A DNA stretch of 64,000 bases. It comes from an uncultured Eubacteriales bacterium (GTDB lineage Bacteria; Bacillota; Clostridia; Oscillospirales; CAG-272). The notes below the pieces were generated by a model. That model searched no databases and was not told where the DNA came from. It saw only the letters and a program-made list of their open reading frames with translations. Position numbers and translations under genes: made by a program. The stretch is taken from the NCBI GenBank assembly GCA_934486825.1, contig CAKSQF010000012.1, positions 16,001 to 80,000 of the forward strand, given 5' to 3'. The stretch's first letter is position 1, and every line of letters begins with the position of its first letter. This document shows positions 35,787-43,957 of this stretch, in pieces.

Positions 35787-37432
35787 TCCGCACTTCCTCC
35801 TTCCGGTTCACGCAGACGCGCACATATCTCTCCGACCGTCGTACAGCCGTCAAGAACACCATGCGACATTGCCGCCGCCGCAGTCGTATAGAATCTGCTG
35901 TCGGTGAGAAAGTCGGTCCTGTCCGACCGCGATATTATCCTGCCGTCGAAAAAGAGCGCACAGCTGTCGGCGGTACAGGCGGCAAATTCGGCGTCATGCG
36001 TGACGCAGACGATTGTCATATCATTGCCGTCGCGGAGAGCTTTGAGCGCTTTTGCAAGCGTCAGCACCGATGCGCGGTCAATCCCCTTTGTCGGCTCGTC
36101 GAGCAGGAGAAGCGACGGCTTTTTTGCCGTGACCTTGGCGAGCGCGACAAGCTGCTGCTCACCCCCCGACAGGTCATACGGATGGCGGTCGTAAAAAGGC
36201 GACAGATCAAACGGAAAAGATTTTTCGTCGAATCCCACCTCGGCAAGCTCCTCTCTTACGCTGTCAAAGACAAAAAGCTCTCTGACATCCTGCGGCATGA
36301 GCGAAACGAACGAGGCGAAAAGACTCCCGTTTTTATAATCCCGATGCTTTTTTCCAAACAGCCGCACACTGCCCGCATAGCAGGGGAGAAGTCCCGCGGC
36401 AACCGACAGAAGTGTCGATTTTCCGCATCCGTTGCCGCCGAAAAGACAGAATATCTCTCCCCTGTACACCTCAAGTGACAGATCGCGCAGAACATCGGGC
36501 AGTTCCCTCCGGTATCTGAAGCAGACATTTTTCAAAGAAAGTGCGATTTCCCCGCTTTTTACGGGTTTTGCGGATTTTTCGGACACCCGCGACCCCGACG
36601 GATGATATTCCGAAATCAGAAAGCTCCTGCCATCCCTTACCGTAAGCGGGCATCTGCCGCCGTCCCCTTTTTTCAGTTCGTTGTACATACGCACGGGTGC
36701 GGGCATCAGTGACAATATCTCCGGCATCCCCGAAAGTCTGCCGCACACCTCGGACGGCTTGCCGTTTGCGACAACTCTGCCGCCGTCAAGTATAATTATA
36801 CGATCGGCAAAGGGGAGAAGGCGGTCAAGTCTGTGTTCGGACAGTATGACCGTAACTCCGTTTTCGCGATTCAGTCTGACCAGCGTATCGGTAAACGCCG
36901 TCGCGGCTATCGGATCGAGCCTTGCCGTCGGCTCATCGACAATAAGAAGCTCGGGATCACCCGCCATAACCGACGCAAGGCAGAGAAGCTGTTTCTGCCC
37001 GCCCGAAAGCTCGCAGACTCTTTTGCCCATTATATCCGAAAATCCGAAACAGCCCGCAGTTTCCGCGACCGTTTTTTCAAGCCTTGCGGGATCGGGTCCC
37101 ATATTCGACAGCGCAAACGATATCTCGTGTCTTACCGTATCGGTGACGATCTGCGCCTCGGGATACTGCATGACATACCCGATTGAAAAAGCCGCGCTCT
37201 TACCGTCAAGCTCTTCGATCGGCGTGTTTTTGAACAGAATACTACCCGATTTCTCCCCGCTCGGGGCAACGGAACTCTTTATAAGCGAAAAAAGAGTGGA
37301 TTTGCCGCTTCCGGTCGCGCCGCAGACAAGGACAAATTCACCCTCGGAAACCGAAAAACCGACCGAGTCAAGCGCGCCACGATCGCTTCCGGCATAGCGG
37401 AAGCTCAGATTTTCGACATCAAGTATTTCCAT
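35783..37432 (-). CDS. ECF transporter ATPase with two fused ABC domains (EcfA1-EcfA2)
   Basis: A 549-residue protein with two complete ABC ATPase domains. The first (about 1-235) has Walker A GATGSGKST, signature LSGGQKQLL and Walker B LLIVDEPTARLDP. The second (about 300-520) has GGNGCGKST, LSGGEQQLV and LLLLDEPTKGIDR. It supplies both ATPases of the energy-coupling module in one chain, whereas most organisms encode them separately. ATG 37432 is chosen because GGAGG at 37442-37446 is 9 bases upstream; a GTG at 37438 is closer than usual. Confidence 0.93.
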   Translation of the reverse strand: MEILDVENLSFRYAGSDRGALDSVGFSVSEGEFVLVCGATGSGKSTLFSLIKSSVAPSGEKSGSILFKNTPIEELDGKSAAFSIGYVMQYPEAQIVTDTVRHEISFALSNMGPDPARLEKTVAETAGCFGFSDIMGKRVCELSGGQKQLLCLASVMAGDPELLIVDEPTARLDPIAATAFTDTLVRLNRENGVTVILSEHRLDRLLPFADRIIILDGGRVVANGKPSEVCGRLSGMPEILSLMPAPVRMYNELKKGDGGRCPLTVRDGRSFLISEYHPSGSRVSEKSAKPVKSGEIALSLKNVCFRYRRELPDVLRDLSLEVYRGEIFCLFGGNGCGKSTLLSVAAGLLPCYAGSVRLFGKKHRDYKNGSLFASFVSLMPQDVRELFVFDSVREELAEVGFDEKSFPFDLSPFYDRHPYDLSGGEQQLVALAKVTAKKPSLLLLDEPTKGIDRASVLTLAKALKALRDGNDMTIVCVTHDAEFAACTADSCALFFDGRIISRSDRTDFLTDSRFYTTAAAAMSHGVLDGCTTVGEICARLREPEGGSAE

Positions 37433-38286
37433 CTGCACGCACCTCCGATCTCATAAAAAACAGGCAAAAACGAAATTGCCGCACAGCATGCGGTCGCCGT
37501 ATAAAAAAGCGGTCCGTCGTGCGGAAGGCTGACCGTCGGATAAAAGGTCGCCGAAAACACCCCTCCGAAGCCTCCGACCGCAACGCAGGCGGTCGCCGCA
37601 ACAGTCAGCGATATGATAACGGCGTCTCCGATATGCATCGGGAAACGCTCGGCGAAGGTCGGTCTGCCGATGCCGTAGCCGCGCGCACTCATGCTGTCTG
37701 CGGTCGTTACCCCGTTTTCGATCGCCCATGATGCGACCGACATGAATATCCGGAGCTTTGCGCGGAAAAAATCAATGAGATTGCCGTCCTTATACAGCCC
37801 GAGCGTTTTCTGTGCGTCGGAAGTCCGCCTGAACTGCTCTCTGAAAAGCGGGACAAATCTCACCGTCATCGAAAAAAGCAGCGACAGTCTGGGCGACAGT
37901 CTCCGAAGCAGATAGGCTGTCCGTTCCGCGTCGGTTATTTTTGAAAAAACGGCGAAACGGCAGACCGCCGAAAGGATCACCGCCGCCGAGGTCATCCCGT
38001 AAAGCAGATCCTCAAGCGTTATGCGCATATCGTTGACAAAAAAAAGAACTGTCGCGCCGTTGTGCGAAAAAATCGGATTTATTGCCGACAAAATGCAGAA
38101 AAACGCCGCTGTTCCGACTGTTTTCCCGACAATAGCGGCGCGGTCTGTGTAAAAAAGCAGGTGCAGATATGCTCCCGCAAACGATATTCCCGCAACGCGC
38201 GGGTCAAAAATAAAAACAGGTATGCAGATCGCCGCCGCGTAATAGACAAAAAGCGCGGTCGGGCAACGGTCCTCAAAGCTTTTCAC
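37405..38286 (-). CDS. ECF transporter transmembrane component EcfT
   Basis: A 293-residue membrane protein with five to six hydrophobic segments that couples the S component to the ATPases. The coupling motifs are visible near residues 190-210: MSARGYG in TTADSMSARGYGIGRP, and ARG-type helices around it. The start is a GTG overlapping the stop of the upstream gene (GTGA), and the end overlaps the ATPase gene, so the set is translated together. Confidence 0.9.
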   Translation of the reverse strand: MKSFEDRCPTALFVYYAAAICIPVFIFDPRVAGISFAGAYLHLLFYTDRAAIVGKTVGTAAFFCILSAINPIFSHNGATVLFFVNDMRITLEDLLYGMTSAAVILSAVCRFAVFSKITDAERTAYLLRRLSPRLSLLFSMTVRFVPLFREQFRRTSDAQKTLGLYKDGNLIDFFRAKLRIFMSVASWAIENGVTTADSMSARGYGIGRPTFAERFPMHIGDAVIISLTVAATACVAVGGFGGVFSATFYPTVSLPHDGPLFYTATACCAAISFLPVFYEIGGACRWKYLMSKI

Positions 38287-39929
38287 TGCGTACCTCCCCC
38301 GTCATCGGCGTAAACGCGGCTCACATCCCTGCCGAAATCCAGGGTATAATGCCATTCGACAAGATCGCCGTCCGACAGAACAAATTCGTCGCATCCGACC
38401 GACGGCATAACGCCGTTTACAAAATAGACCCAGCCCGACAGATCGCCGTAAACGTGATCCCTTATAAACGCGATCGACAAAACATATCCGTTTCTTTCGT
38501 CGAACTGTATTTTTCCCCGCTTTGCGGCTTCAACAAGCAGATCAAGCACGGTTTCTCCCTCGTGTATATCGATCGCCATGTCTTTTATAATTACTCCGTC
38601 CTTCGGAACAGCATCGTCGCCGCTGTCGGCAATAACGTCGCAGCGTATCGAAATCCTTACCGTTCCGAAGCCCTTTTCGGCGGCATCCGTTTCCGAATAA
38701 TAGCCACCCGGAGATCTGATGTCGGTAAAGGCGGTCGCCGCGATTATCAGCGCCGCGGCAAGGATCAGCGGCAGAATATGCTTCGGTCCCCTTTTTCCTT
38801 TGACATAAAGTATCAGGCAGACCGCCGCCGCAAGAAGTGCGACCGACACGCCGACCACGAGCTTGTATATCGGTACCTTATGACCGGAATCGGTCTTTCC
38901 GCCGTCCGTGACCGTCGGTGCTTTTTCGGTCGTCGGCTGGCGCACTGTCGTCGGAGCCTTGGTTGTCACACGGTCGTCGGTGACCGGAGGCGGCTCGGGA
39001 GCGCCGTCCTCATACATGTAAAACGTTCCCCCGTCGGTGTGGAAAAGCTTTGCGGAAACAAGCGCGCAGAGCGCCTGAACGGTCGCCGTTTTGTTTGAAG
39101 CTCCGTCCGGGAAATGCGCAAATCCGCCGTCTGCCGTCCGATAGGAGAGAAGCCTGTCGGTCATCGGCAGGAAGCTGTCGGAGCTGTCGGGATCGACCCC
39201 GATTGCGTGAAGCGCGATCATCACCTGAGCAAGGCTCTCGCAGTTTTCCTTTCCGAACGAGGCAAATCCGCCGTTTTCAAGCTGTCTTGCCGACAAAAAT
39301 GCCGCCGCTTTGTCGATCGCATCCGAAACATCGCTTCTGTTTTCCCTGTGCGGTGCGATCGCCTGCATCACCATAGCGGTGGTATCGACATCGGGATTTG
39401 TCCCGATGACCGCCCAGCCGCCCGACGGAAGTGCCGCCCCGAGAATTTCGTCAAGCAGGTCGGACGCCGTATATGCCTCCGAGCCTGCACCGTTATTTAT
39501 CAGATGAAGGGCAAAAACAAGGCTCATTATTCCCTGCCTGCCCGCGGTTCTGTCAACCGCATCCCCGACTTTTTCGGGTCTGCCCGAAAAGATGAGTGCA
39601 AGGCTTACGCGCTGTATCGCAACCGCCCCTTCGATCTCCCCGTCCGAAAGCCTTTTTTCAAGCTTTTCGGCATACGCCGAAAGGTCGATTCCGAAATGAG
39701 CTCTCGAAAGAGCGATTGCATACCAGTCTGTCGAAAGTCCCGCGCCGTCGGCTATCTTTTCGGACAGTCCGGAAAGAGAGGAAGCCGAAAGCTCTTCGGC
39801 GATTCTGTCAACGGTCGTTGCGATTTCGCTGTCGTAATCGGTGATTTCAGCCGCACTCCGCGCCATGGGTGCGACGATAAGACAGACTGCCGCCGCGACT
39901 GCGGACAAAAATCCGACATACTTTTTCAT
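38283..39929 (-). CDS. Membrane-anchored transcobalamin-like protein: alpha/alpha-barrel plus DUF4430 domain
   Basis: A 548-residue exported protein. Residues 1-25 are a signal peptide. Residues about 30-290 are prenyltransferase-type helical repeats, each with a GG-phe block (SGGWAVIGTNPDVDTTA, NGGFASFGKENCES, DGGFAHFPDG). A Pro/Thr linker and two hydrophobic helices (about 340-400) follow, then a DUF4430 domain (about 425-545) with SGWVYFVNG and SVGCDEFVLSDGDLVEW. Transcobalamin and intrinsic factor have the same pair of domains. With the upstream B12 riboswitch this suggests surface capture of cobalamin for the ECF transporter. GGGAGGG lies 8 bases before the ATG. Confidence 0.82.
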   Translation of the reverse strand: MKKYVGFLSAVAAAVCLIVAPMARSAAEITDYDSEIATTVDRIAEELSASSLSGLSEKIADGAGLSTDWYAIALSRAHFGIDLSAYAEKLEKRLSDGEIEGAVAIQRVSLALIFSGRPEKVGDAVDRTAGRQGIMSLVFALHLINNGAGSEAYTASDLLDEILGAALPSGGWAVIGTNPDVDTTAMVMQAIAPHRENRSDVSDAIDKAAAFLSARQLENGGFASFGKENCESLAQVMIALHAIGVDPDSSDSFLPMTDRLLSYRTADGGFAHFPDGASNKTATVQALCALVSAKLFHTDGGTFYMYEDGAPEPPPVTDDRVTTKAPTTVRQPTTEKAPTVTDGGKTDSGHKVPIYKLVVGVSVALLAAAVCLILYVKGKRGPKHILPLILAAALIIAATAFTDIRSPGGYYSETDAAEKGFGTVRISIRCDVIADSGDDAVPKDGVIIKDMAIDIHEGETVLDLLVEAAKRGKIQFDERNGYVLSIAFIRDHVYGDLSGWVYFVNGVMPSVGCDEFVLSDGDLVEWHYTLDFGRDVSRVYADDGGGTQ

Positions 39930-39979
39930 TATCATTCCCTCCCATTCCGTAATTTCCGTAATTATACCGACCCTTCGGT

Positions 39980-40759
39980 TCAGTCCTCCCTGCTGCGGCG
40001 TCTGCCGACCGCAACGGCGGTTCCCGCAAACATGAGCGCAATGAAGGTGATAACAAACGGAATAAATGTCATATCGCCGGTCTTGGGTACATCGGTCACG
40101 CCGACAAGTGCCACCGGCGGAACGATAGCGCTCCCCTCAACCGATGCGCTTATGACATGATTGCCCGCTTTAAGCGACGCAAGCTCGACCTTGCCCGATT
40201 CGTCGGTTTTCAGCTCCGTCGCCTTGCCGTCAATATAAATAACCGCACCTGCGACAGGAGAAACGACGGTATTGTAGTTGTCATCATAGCCGAGCCTGCT
40301 CAGCATAAGGGCTACCTTCTCTCCCTCAACGGCGGATACCGTAATCTTATCGAAATAGCAGTATGCGTCCGAGAAGTTCTGCGTATCGGTGTAGATGTAA
40401 GCGGCAACATAGTCGCCGTTCTTAACCTCGTCGAAAAGCCCGGAAGCCGGGACGTTGTTTACGCAGTAGCCGACATTCGATGTCGAAACGCCCCACAGCT
40501 TTGTGATATAACGGCCGTACTGTCCGTCAGCCGTTTCGTATCCGTCCTTTTTGTACTTTTCGTGTGTAATTACAAGCACGTCGTTGACGGTAAGCTTGCC
40601 GTCGCCGTCGGCGTCGGTAAGCGCAACCTTTTCGGCTGACAGCTCAAGCTTGCCGTTTGCGACCGTAACGTAGACCGACGCTTCGTCGGCAGACAAAGCG
40701 GGCATCATCAGTCCGACCGCAATGGCAACAACGGTCAGCAGACAAATAAATTTTTTCAT
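39980..40759 (-). CDS. Cell-wall-anchored protein with dockerin-like loop and VPKTG sorting signal
   Basis: A 259-residue surface protein. Signal peptide at 1-23. A calcium-type loop TDADGDGKLTVNDVL is near residue 50 and is followed by a beta-rich region (YITKLWGVSTSNVGYCVNN) that recalls DUF4430-like domains of B12-linked proteins. An Ig-like, carboxypeptidase-regulatory-type domain (about 150-215) precedes VPKTGD, a hydrophobic helix and RRRSRED, a sortase sorting signal. It is the second gene of the B12-riboswitch operon and is coupled to the first. A role as a wall-attached cobalamin carrier is an inference. Confidence 0.78.
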   Translation of the reverse strand: MKKFICLLTVVAIAVGLMMPALSADEASVYVTVANGKLELSAEKVALTDADGDGKLTVNDVLVITHEKYKKDGYETADGQYGRYITKLWGVSTSNVGYCVNNVPASGLFDEVKNGDYVAAYIYTDTQNFSDAYCYFDKITVSAVEGEKVALMLSRLGYDDNYNTVVSPVAGAVIYIDGKATELKTDESGKVELASLKAGNHVISASVEGSAIVPPVALVGVTDVPKTGDMTFIPFVITFIALMFAGTAVAVGRRRSRED

Positions 40760-41043
40760 GACAGATCATTTCCTTTCTTGTTTTTTTCGGCAAGCCGCCT
40801 TGCCCGGGCGGCACGTGCGCGTTTTTCGCGGTTTTTCTCAATGCGGTCGCCGCTTCTTGCCTCTTTAAGACCCGCCGCTTCAAGTGCGCGCGGCCACGGT
40901 CCGAGAAACGCCTTGATAGCGACCACCTCGGCTTCTTCGAAATCCGAACGCTTCGGAAGACGCGACTCGCCTGATGCCCGGAGCTTTTCCTGCTTTTCGA
41001 CAAGCAGTCGGGTACAGTCGGCAAAGTCATATTTCTTCTTCAT
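40756..41043 (-). CDS. Small basic protein with one HNH/homing-endonuclease-associated repeat
   Basis: A 95-residue basic protein and the first gene after the B12 riboswitch. The segment RLPKRSDF followed by LGPWPRALEAAGL matches the pattern of the homing-endonuclease-associated repeat, a short DNA-binding helical unit. The C-terminus is rich in Lys and Arg. No nuclease motif is present. The start is uncertain: ATG 41043 is given, but TTG 41049 sits 8 bases from an AAGGG and GTG 41055 is also in frame. The stop overlaps the next ATG. Confidence 0.65.
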   Translation of the reverse strand: MKKKYDFADCTRLLVEKQEKLRASGESRLPKRSDFEEAEVVAIKAFLGPWPRALEAAGLKEARSGDRIEKNREKRARAARARRLAEKNKKGNDLS

Positions 41044-41140
41044 TTCCAAAGTCACAACCCTTCAGTTTCCGAATAAATGCAAAAACGCTTTCTGACGGCA
41101 TTTTCGGGGTGCCGACAAAAAGCGCAACAATGACAGGCTG

Positions 41141-41211
41141 AAAAAGGCAGAGACCCCCCTTGTCCGGAGGCTGTGTTTTTTTACAGCCGATCGGTTGCAC
41201 TTTTCTCTGCC
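41141..41211 (-). terminator. Expression-platform terminator of the cobalamin riboswitch
   Basis: On the minus strand GGCAGAGA and TCTCTGCC close a long stem-loop that contains a second hairpin (GGCTGT/ACAGCC) and ends in five T. B12 binding would favour this terminator. Confidence 0.7.
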
Positions 41212-41249
41212 CAAAAATGTCGGACGGCATATATAAAACCGTCACCGAA

Positions 41250-41373
41250 GCAGATACGGCAAGTATTCCGACTTACGGGCAGGTTCTGCCCGCTCACGGT
41301 AATGGCGGTTGCGTCGGATTTTCACCGATCTTCCCTCTGATCCGACAGCCTGAGCCGTCGGAACCGTATCCGC
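41250..41373 (-). ncRNA. Cobalamin riboswitch (aptamer)
   Basis: On the minus strand the closing stem pairs GCGGATACGG with CCGTATCTGC (one G-U pair). Inside are the conserved blocks GAAGATCGGTGAAAATCCG, GCAACCGCC, GTGAGCGGGCAGAACCTGCC and the B12 box AAGTCGGAATACTTGCC. This is the cobalamin riboswitch consensus. Its position 200 bases ahead of an ECF transporter operon fits repression by B12. Confidence 0.9.
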
Positions 41374-41389
41374 ATATTCGATTTCTGTT

Positions 41390-41418
41390 ATTTTACCACA
41401 GACAAAGAGAATTGTCAA
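41390..41418 (-). promoter_or_regulatory. Promoter of the B12 operon
   Basis: On the minus strand TTGACA, a 17-base spacer and TAAAAT, ending about 17 bases before the riboswitch stem. Confidence 0.82.
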
Positions 41419-41426
41419 TCACCGCA

Positions 41427-41458
41427 AAAAAACTTCCGGCGGTTGCCGGAAGTTTTTT
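41427..41458 (-). terminator. Terminator of the GH43 gene
   Basis: The 14-bp arms AAAAAACTTCCGGC and complement close on GGTT. It lies just upstream of the B12 operon promoter. Confidence 0.9.
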
Positions 41459-41468
41459 GTGATTATAC

Positions 41469-43691
41469 TTACCAGACGGGAGTGATCTTCATCGACTGCA
41501 CGCCGAAACATTCGCCGGTGACACGCAGTCCCGCACGTCCCGAAACATTGCCCATCGGGATGTCGTATGAGAAAAGCTCCTTCCCATCGACCGAAACCGC
41601 GATCCTCTGCCCCTTTGCGGCAACCGAAACATCGTGCTCAAATCTGCCGCAATCGTCAAGCGTATAGTTTACGAGTATTTTTTCTCCGTAATTCCATTCG
41701 ATAAGCGATATGTTTCCGCAACCGATGCGCACCGAATATCCGTAGCCCGCACGCGCCGGCTGTGAGCCGAAATAGCTCTCCTTCTGCATCCTGAACATGA
41801 ACTCACAGCCGCCGGTCGAATTCATGTAACCGGTCATATGAGCGTCGATGCGGTAGTCGGTCCAGCCGTGTCCGCCGACGTATACAAAACCGTCGTTTTC
41901 CGAGCAGGAATAGCCGACCTCCTTGCTTATCATACTGCCGCGACCCTTCCAGCCGAATATATCGGCGTCATGGCAGAGCCTGCCGTCCTCCACGAGAGTA
42001 AGTTTTTCGACGTCCTCAACCTCTGCAAGCTCAAAGCTGTCAATCACAAAGTCGCATCCCGCTCTGACGACCAGCTTCCCGAGTCCGCCGCAGAGCTTCA
42101 CCCTGCCGAGCAGGACCTTTGCCGAGCCGTCATGATCGTAGGCGGTCGGTGCGGCTGCAACCAGCTCTCTGCCGTTTACATCGACTCTCACACCCGCGTC
42201 TGCCTGTCTGACATGCGCGCATACCGTGTACAGTCCGTCCGCCTTTACGTTTATCGGGAAGGTGAAAACGCTTCCTACGGTTGCCTTTACGCAGTAAATA
42301 TCTCTGCCGTTTTCGATGCATGCAAGCTTTGCGTGATCCTCGATTGCATGAACCGCATCCATGCGTCCCGGAACCGCCTTTGTGACAAATTTGTCACTGC
42401 TTCCGTCCGAATATGACGAAAATCCGACAAATCCGACTGTCGCGTTTTCGGGAAGGAGCGAAAATCCGATCCTTCCTCCCTTGCAGGACGAGTTCCACTT
42501 CAGAAATTCCTGATTGTTGTTGAGCATCAGAAGCATCTTTCCGTCGTGATGTCTCGTAAAGCGGTAAGAGTTGTTCGAACGCATTACAATATTGGAAGGA
42601 AGTTCGCCGATCGCAAGCACCCTGCCGCCCTCGGTGACCCGCACGGTACGTCCGTTTACCGCGATCCTGCCCTTGCCGCCCGCATATACAAGCTCAAAAT
42701 CCTCTCCCTTTGCGTTGACGTTTATCTCCGCCGTATAGAGAGCGGGTGTCGCCTTTTTCGTAAGCAGCAGTTTTTCGCCGTCCTTTTCGGAGCCTGCAAG
42801 CTCATCGGTGCCGCGCACCGAATAATCGGCAAGTGACGGCTTTTCCTGATCCCACCATATCGTGTTCGCATACATTCTCGAACCGTTGAAGAAGAGTCTG
42901 TCAACATTCATGCTGCGGTGATGCGGTTCTTTGACAAGCTCATACGTGTGATATATGATGTAAGCACCGTCCATGTCGGGCGCAAGCGCGCTTGAGCTGT
43001 GTCCGAGGGCATGAAAATCGTCGCCGACCTCGGCAAGCACCACCCGGTTCTTCATGTTGGTATAGCCGGACACGGGTGAACTGTCGGATACCGAGTAGGC
43101 AACCTTGTAGCACTTGCTGAGCAGATGGTTGCCCGTATATGTAAGGAAGTATTTGCCGCCGTGGCGAAGCACCATCGGACCCTCGGTCCAGCCGTTCAGA
43201 CAGCTCTCGCCGATCGGCGTTCCGGGCAGATCGACCGTTTTCGGGTCGGACATTGTATGAAAATTGATTCCGTTCCCTTCCGCGCGGTAAAAATAGCTTC
43301 TGCCGTCGTCGTCGATGAAGAAGGAGCCGTCGATGCGCTGACCGAATCTTCCGGTGACCTGCTTGTACGGACCCTCGGGCTTCGACGCTTCAAGGATGAA
43401 ATGCCCGTTTCCGTGCGGAGATGTACACATATAGAATTTGCCCTTGTTGTAGATGACCTCGGGCGCATAACCGCCGATTATGTCGGGCAGTTTGCACGCA
43501 ACTCCGAGATATGTCCAGTCAACAAGGTTATCGGAGCGCCAGCAGTGCAGATCATGGGTCATTTTCCCCATTGAAAAGAAACCGCCTGCCGAAAAATAAA
43601 GATAATACCGTCCGTCGTATCTCATTACAAACGGATCGCCTGTGTTGCCCGCGTCGGGCGCCTTGAACGGGTTTCTGTACATATTTTCCAT
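41469..43691 (-). CDS. Glycoside hydrolase family 43 protein with C-terminal carbohydrate-binding domains
   Basis: A 740-residue enzyme without a signal peptide. The N-terminal five-bladed propeller (about 1-300) shows the three GH43 acids: Asp in NTGDPFVMRYDG, Asp in DGSFFIDDDG and Glu in WTEGPMV. These enzymes usually split alpha-L-arabinofuranosides or beta-xylosides. Further on are a CBM6-like jelly roll (about 430-570, LGRVKLCGG) and a LamG-like domain (about 580-740) ending in GVQSMKITPVW. ATG 43691 follows GAAGGGAAG at 10 bases; an earlier in-frame start is unsupported. Confidence 0.88.
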   Translation of the reverse strand: MENMYRNPFKAPDAGNTGDPFVMRYDGRYYLYFSAGGFFSMGKMTHDLHCWRSDNLVDWTYLGVACKLPDIIGGYAPEVIYNKGKFYMCTSPHGNGHFILEASKPEGPYKQVTGRFGQRIDGSFFIDDDGRSYFYRAEGNGINFHTMSDPKTVDLPGTPIGESCLNGWTEGPMVLRHGGKYFLTYTGNHLLSKCYKVAYSVSDSSPVSGYTNMKNRVVLAEVGDDFHALGHSSSALAPDMDGAYIIYHTYELVKEPHHRSMNVDRLFFNGSRMYANTIWWDQEKPSLADYSVRGTDELAGSEKDGEKLLLTKKATPALYTAEINVNAKGEDFELVYAGGKGRIAVNGRTVRVTEGGRVLAIGELPSNIVMRSNNSYRFTRHHDGKMLLMLNNNQEFLKWNSSCKGGRIGFSLLPENATVGFVGFSSYSDGSSDKFVTKAVPGRMDAVHAIEDHAKLACIENGRDIYCVKATVGSVFTFPINVKADGLYTVCAHVRQADAGVRVDVNGRELVAAAPTAYDHDGSAKVLLGRVKLCGGLGKLVVRAGCDFVIDSFELAEVEDVEKLTLVEDGRLCHDADIFGWKGRGSMISKEVGYSCSENDGFVYVGGHGWTDYRIDAHMTGYMNSTGGCEFMFRMQKESYFGSQPARAGYGYSVRIGCGNISLIEWNYGEKILVNYTLDDCGRFEHDVSVAAKGQRIAVSVDGKELFSYDIPMGNVSGRAGLRVTGECFGVQSMKITPVW

Positions 43692-43754
43692 ATAGATAAC
43701 ACTTCCCTTCGGAAATCCCACCCTCTTGCATGGGAATACTGATTTTTCACGGTC

Positions 43755-43783
43755 ATTTTAACAGATTGCACAGTGGATGTCAA
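43755..43783 (-). promoter_or_regulatory. Promoter of the GH43 gene
   Basis: On the minus strand TTGACA, a 17-base spacer and TAAAAT. Confidence 0.8.
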
Positions 43784-43957
43784 TAGTTTTTTGTATATTG
43801 TCACAAAAAATAATTTTCAAAAATTTTTTAAAATTTTCAGATTTTTTGTCACACCTTATTCTTTTTTTACGTCCTACTGTGTGAAAAGAAAAATTCATAT
43901 ATGTTCGTTTCGCAAAACGGATGCGTCCCGCATTTTTGTAATCAAAGGAGAACAGCA

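Noticed and set aside
41160..41462. 100-codon plus-strand frame across the riboswitch region
   Set aside because: It covers the riboswitch, its terminator and the promoter on the other strand and has no ribosome site.
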